Positions 62,801 through 64,000 of a stretch of DNA of 64,000 nt are shown piece by piece. Numbering within the stretch: position 1 is the stretch's first letter; the number at the start of each line of letters is the position of its first letter. Location of the stretch: assembly GCA_030844895.1 (NCBI GenBank), contig CM061233.1, positions 35,929,126 through 35,993,125 of the forward strand, in the 5' to 3' direction. A model generated the notes under the pieces. That model made no database searches. It saw only the letters and a program-made list of their open reading frames with translations, and was not told where the DNA came from. The DNA comes from Ambrosia x helenae (Eukaryota; Streptophyta; Magnoliopsida; Asterales; Asteraceae). A program made the translations under genes and the position numbers.

Positions 62801-63306
62801 TTTCTCACAAGTTGATTCATTTTTCTCAGATGAATGTGCCCCATTCTGCGGTGCCACATAATCGATTCTTTCTCAGTCGCTTTGGATAGAAAACATGTTA
62901 TTTGCCCCTGTGATGTCATCGCCTTAGACATATCAAGAATATAGAGATTGTTGACGAGAGGTGCCATCAACATTACCCACTCCTTTGGAATTTTGAAGCC
63001 CGGTTTGAGAATATAACAGGATTTGTCATCAAAATGCACAGAAAATTGTTTATCACATATTTGACTGACACTCAGCAGATTATAATCTATCTGTTTCACA
63101 TAAGATATCCGCTCGAAAGTCACTATCCCATTACTCACGCTTCCCTCCATTGTGATATAACCACCTTTATTACCCGCGAAAGCGACATACCCTCCATTGA
63201 TGTTTTTCACGTCGAACAACAATGCGAGATCCCCTGTCATGTGGCCTGAAGCTCCACTATCAACAATCCAGAGACTGCTAATAGGGCCAGCTGAAGCTCC
63301 CTGCAC
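59869..63306 (-). CDS. pol of element F, uninterrupted (protease-integrase-reverse transcriptase-RNase H)
   Basis: 1,145 codons with no stop, read from GTG 63306; a true initiator is not obvious, so expression probably depends on gag. Protease DSGASGHMTG at residues 16-25. HHCC finger His152, His157, Cys186, Cys189. Integrase triad Asp217, Asp280, Glu316, which gives the standard D-D-35-E spacing. An integrase-to-RT linker (about 430-600) is acidic. Reverse transcriptase has Asp746 in KVYQMDVKSAFLYG and YVDD at 831-834. RNase H has SDADWGG (994-1000), STCEAEY and DNEAAI. It would cut Gag-Pol, copy the RNA and insert the DNA. All motifs are intact, which makes this the best-preserved coding region of the window. 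Confidence 0.95.
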   Translation of the reverse strand: MQGASAGPISSLWIVDSGASGHMTGDLALLFDVKNINGGYVAFAGNKGGYITMEGSVSNGIVTFERISYVKQIDYNLLSVSQICDKQFSVHFDDKSCYILKPGFKIPKEWVMLMAPLVNNLYILDMSKAMTSQGQITCFLSKATEKESIMWHRRMGHIHLRKMNQLVRNGLVDGVNVKHLHLNDKCVSCMKGKQHKQSHKVKKVNSVEMPLERLHMDLFGPVKRKSHLGEIYCLVVTDDYSRFSWVMCLKNKSDTFTNLQVLFTRLENIYNLKLKRIRSDNGTEFKNAKMDELCESKGIHHEYSAPYTPQQNGVAERKNRTLIEAARTMLADSNLPVMFWNEAIYAANYTLNRVLTVKKFGKTSYELLHRRKPNLEYLEPFGAPCTMLNPGVKFSPKAEEGYFVGYATPLKRVFNKRTRQVEDWANVEVQRYTQNLQGTGPDWMFDYKDFFESFNLDSLVEEAVIRLLYECENAATSPLVHPITVNPLPASNDTSAPIQEEELFQEASTSLDTSESEDEQFEEVVLEHAEELEAQPVNPTPNPDVASSSNTGHDLDAVENLTAQTGVIVPVYPESRIHRIHPLEQVIGDPGSGVMTRGQLKSVNSPESFGALALYTKIQKSGSQNDWSFACYVSQVEPRTYKDALNEDAWVEAMQEELLQFQKLGVWTLTDLPPGRKKIGTKWVFKCKKDDRGVIFRNKARLVVQGFHQIEGIDYNEIYAPVARIEAIRMFLAFASYKKFKVYQMDVKSAFLYGKVKEEVYVGQPPGFEDPINRDKVYVLNKALYGLHQAPRQWYEELSTYLISKGFKRGLVDCTLFTKKTGDDLLLVQIYVDDIIFGSTNELLCREFETVMQEKFEMSAMGEMQFFLGLQVDQRPDGIFIHQTKYVSDILSRFQMEDSKPMDTPIQPNHGIGVDAKGELTDPFTYRAIIGSLMYLTASRPDIMYATCLCARYQSKPKQSHLTAVKRILRYLKGCPSKGLWYPNDDDFDFIAFSDADWGGCDKDSKSTTAGCQFLGSRLITWQCKKQTSVALSTCEAEYIAASSCCSQVLWIQQQMVDYGLQFLKTPIHCDNEAAIALTKNTENHSKAKHIRIKYHFIRDCYAKELIDMVKIHTDYQRADLFTKAFDRSRFEYLLKVNNIKEKQD

Positions 63307-63322
63307 ACAAAAAGTAAATCAT

Positions 63323-64000
63323 TTAGTTCTTTCGGGGGACCCAATCCTGAGTCTTGGGCCTTTGAACATCGGCTTTCAAAGAAACATCCTCATTAACTTT
63401 TTCAACAACTTTTTGTTTTGGATCAATCTTTTTCTGATTGTTCAAAACATTTTCCTTTTTCTCACTTACCTTTGAAGTAGAAGCTCCTGGAGTACCATTG
63501 GGTGACCAAGATTGTTCAGACCTTTTAAGAATGCGAATTTGAGATTTTGGTTTCTCAATTGGTTTCTGAACATTGTTAACAAATGTAACTTTCTTGGCTA
63601 CCTTATCTGAGTTAACAGACTTAGGTCCAACATTTGATTTGACAATCGGTTTTTGTGGAACCTTTTGCCTATCAATTGTTGCGTTCACCATAGGCTTTCT
63701 CCATGATTGTTCCATAGCAATCCGATTTCTTTTATCATATTGTATTGGACGATTGTTCCTCATTTGAAAATTGTTTTGATTATAAAACTGTTGTTGTTGA
63801 GGAACAACTCGTCTATGTGGTGGAACATAATGATCAATCGGTTTTCTCATGGAATTTCTAACTTCAACCTCATGTCTTTTATGCCTTACATATGGACACT
63901 GAGCAAGTAAATGCCCACGTTCCCCACATTTAAAGCATTTGCGATACTCTTCAAAAACATAATGAGCATTTGGTGGAGCAAATGATCTAACAGGATATTG
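63323..64000 (-). CDS. gag of element F, C-terminal part (continues beyond window)
   Basis: Open in one frame from the window edge to TAA 63323-63325. A zinc knuckle CFKCGERGHLLAQC (63937-63896) binds RNA in such Gag proteins. Then comes a basic, Gln/Asn-rich region (VVPQQQQFYNQNNFQ) and a Lys/Ser tail with QIRILKRSEQSWSP, nearly identical to B. Its frame differs from pol by one base; the pol frame also has a TGA just before the protease. The N-terminal part lies outside the window. Confidence 0.9.
   Translation of the reverse strand, partial: QYPVRSFAPPNAHYVFEEYRKCFKCGERGHLLAQCPYVRHKRHEVEVRNSMRKPIDHYVPPHRRVVPQQQQFYNQNNFQMRNNRPIQYDKRNRIAMEQSWRKPMVNATIDRQKVPQKPIVKSNVGPKSVNSDKVAKKVTFVNNVQKPIEKPKSQIRILKRSEQSWSPNGTPGASTSKVSEKKENVLNNQKKIDPKQKVVEKVNEDVSLKADVQRPKTQDWVPRKN

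Larger units (their letters stand above)
53479..64000 (-). mobile_element. Element F: Sirevirus-like copia element, runs off the window
   Basis: Minus-strand relative of B inserted in E's RNase H. Visible from 3' to 5': LTR, polypurine tract, third ORF, spacer, complete pol, end of gag. The left target duplication should be ACGGA (53474-53478); the 5' LTR is beyond 64000. Confidence 0.93.

Overview
This is plant nuclear DNA made almost entirely of transposable elements. I see no host gene I can support. Protein motifs (Ty1/copia and Ty3/gypsy Gag-Pol), plant-type methionine-tRNA primer sites and Helitron-like ends point to a eudicot. The style of the Gag-Pol proteins suggests Asteraceae, but that is an inference I cannot check here.

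Layout. (D) 1-2083: part of a long LTR read on the minus strand, ending inside the next element. (A) 2084-41866, plus strand: an old Sirevirus-like Ty1/copia element with a third ORF after pol. It is split by two later insertions. (C) 6824-19353, minus strand: a full-length element of the same family as A, inserted in A's integrase region with target duplication CACAA. (B) 23120-38350, minus strand: a second Sirevirus-like family, inserted in A's third ORF with target duplication GATCA. 41867-45679: AT-rich DNA with Helitron-like ends, two of them head to tail. (E) about 45680-53478, plus strand: a Tat-like Ty3/gypsy element whose LTR carries an internal tandem duplication and a 2.6-kb solo LTR (G, 46301-48915, target duplication GACGT). 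Its pol is cut at RNase H by (F) 53479-64000+, minus strand, a close relative of B that runs off the window.

How the parts work. A and C, and B and F, are copia elements with the order LTR - primer site - gag - protease - integrase - reverse transcriptase - RNase H - spacer - third ORF - polypurine tract - LTR. Only F's pol (1145 codons) is uninterrupted; the other coding regions carry stops or frameshifts. Hand-counted LTR differences (A about 21 in 484, B about 19 in 536, C about 21 in 711) agree with A being the oldest.

Most interesting signal. The third ORF, usually called envelope-like, seems to have its own promoter inside the element. In B and F the spacer before it repeats the LTR promoter module: a TATA-like box, then TTCGCCC, exactly 9 bases, then GGTCGAATGTG. 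In A and C a conserved TATA box lies about 130 bp before the third-ORF start, below paired TCTGATCAGA palindromes. The encoded proteins look nuclear (basic patches, acidic tracts, coiled coil) rather than membrane-bound.
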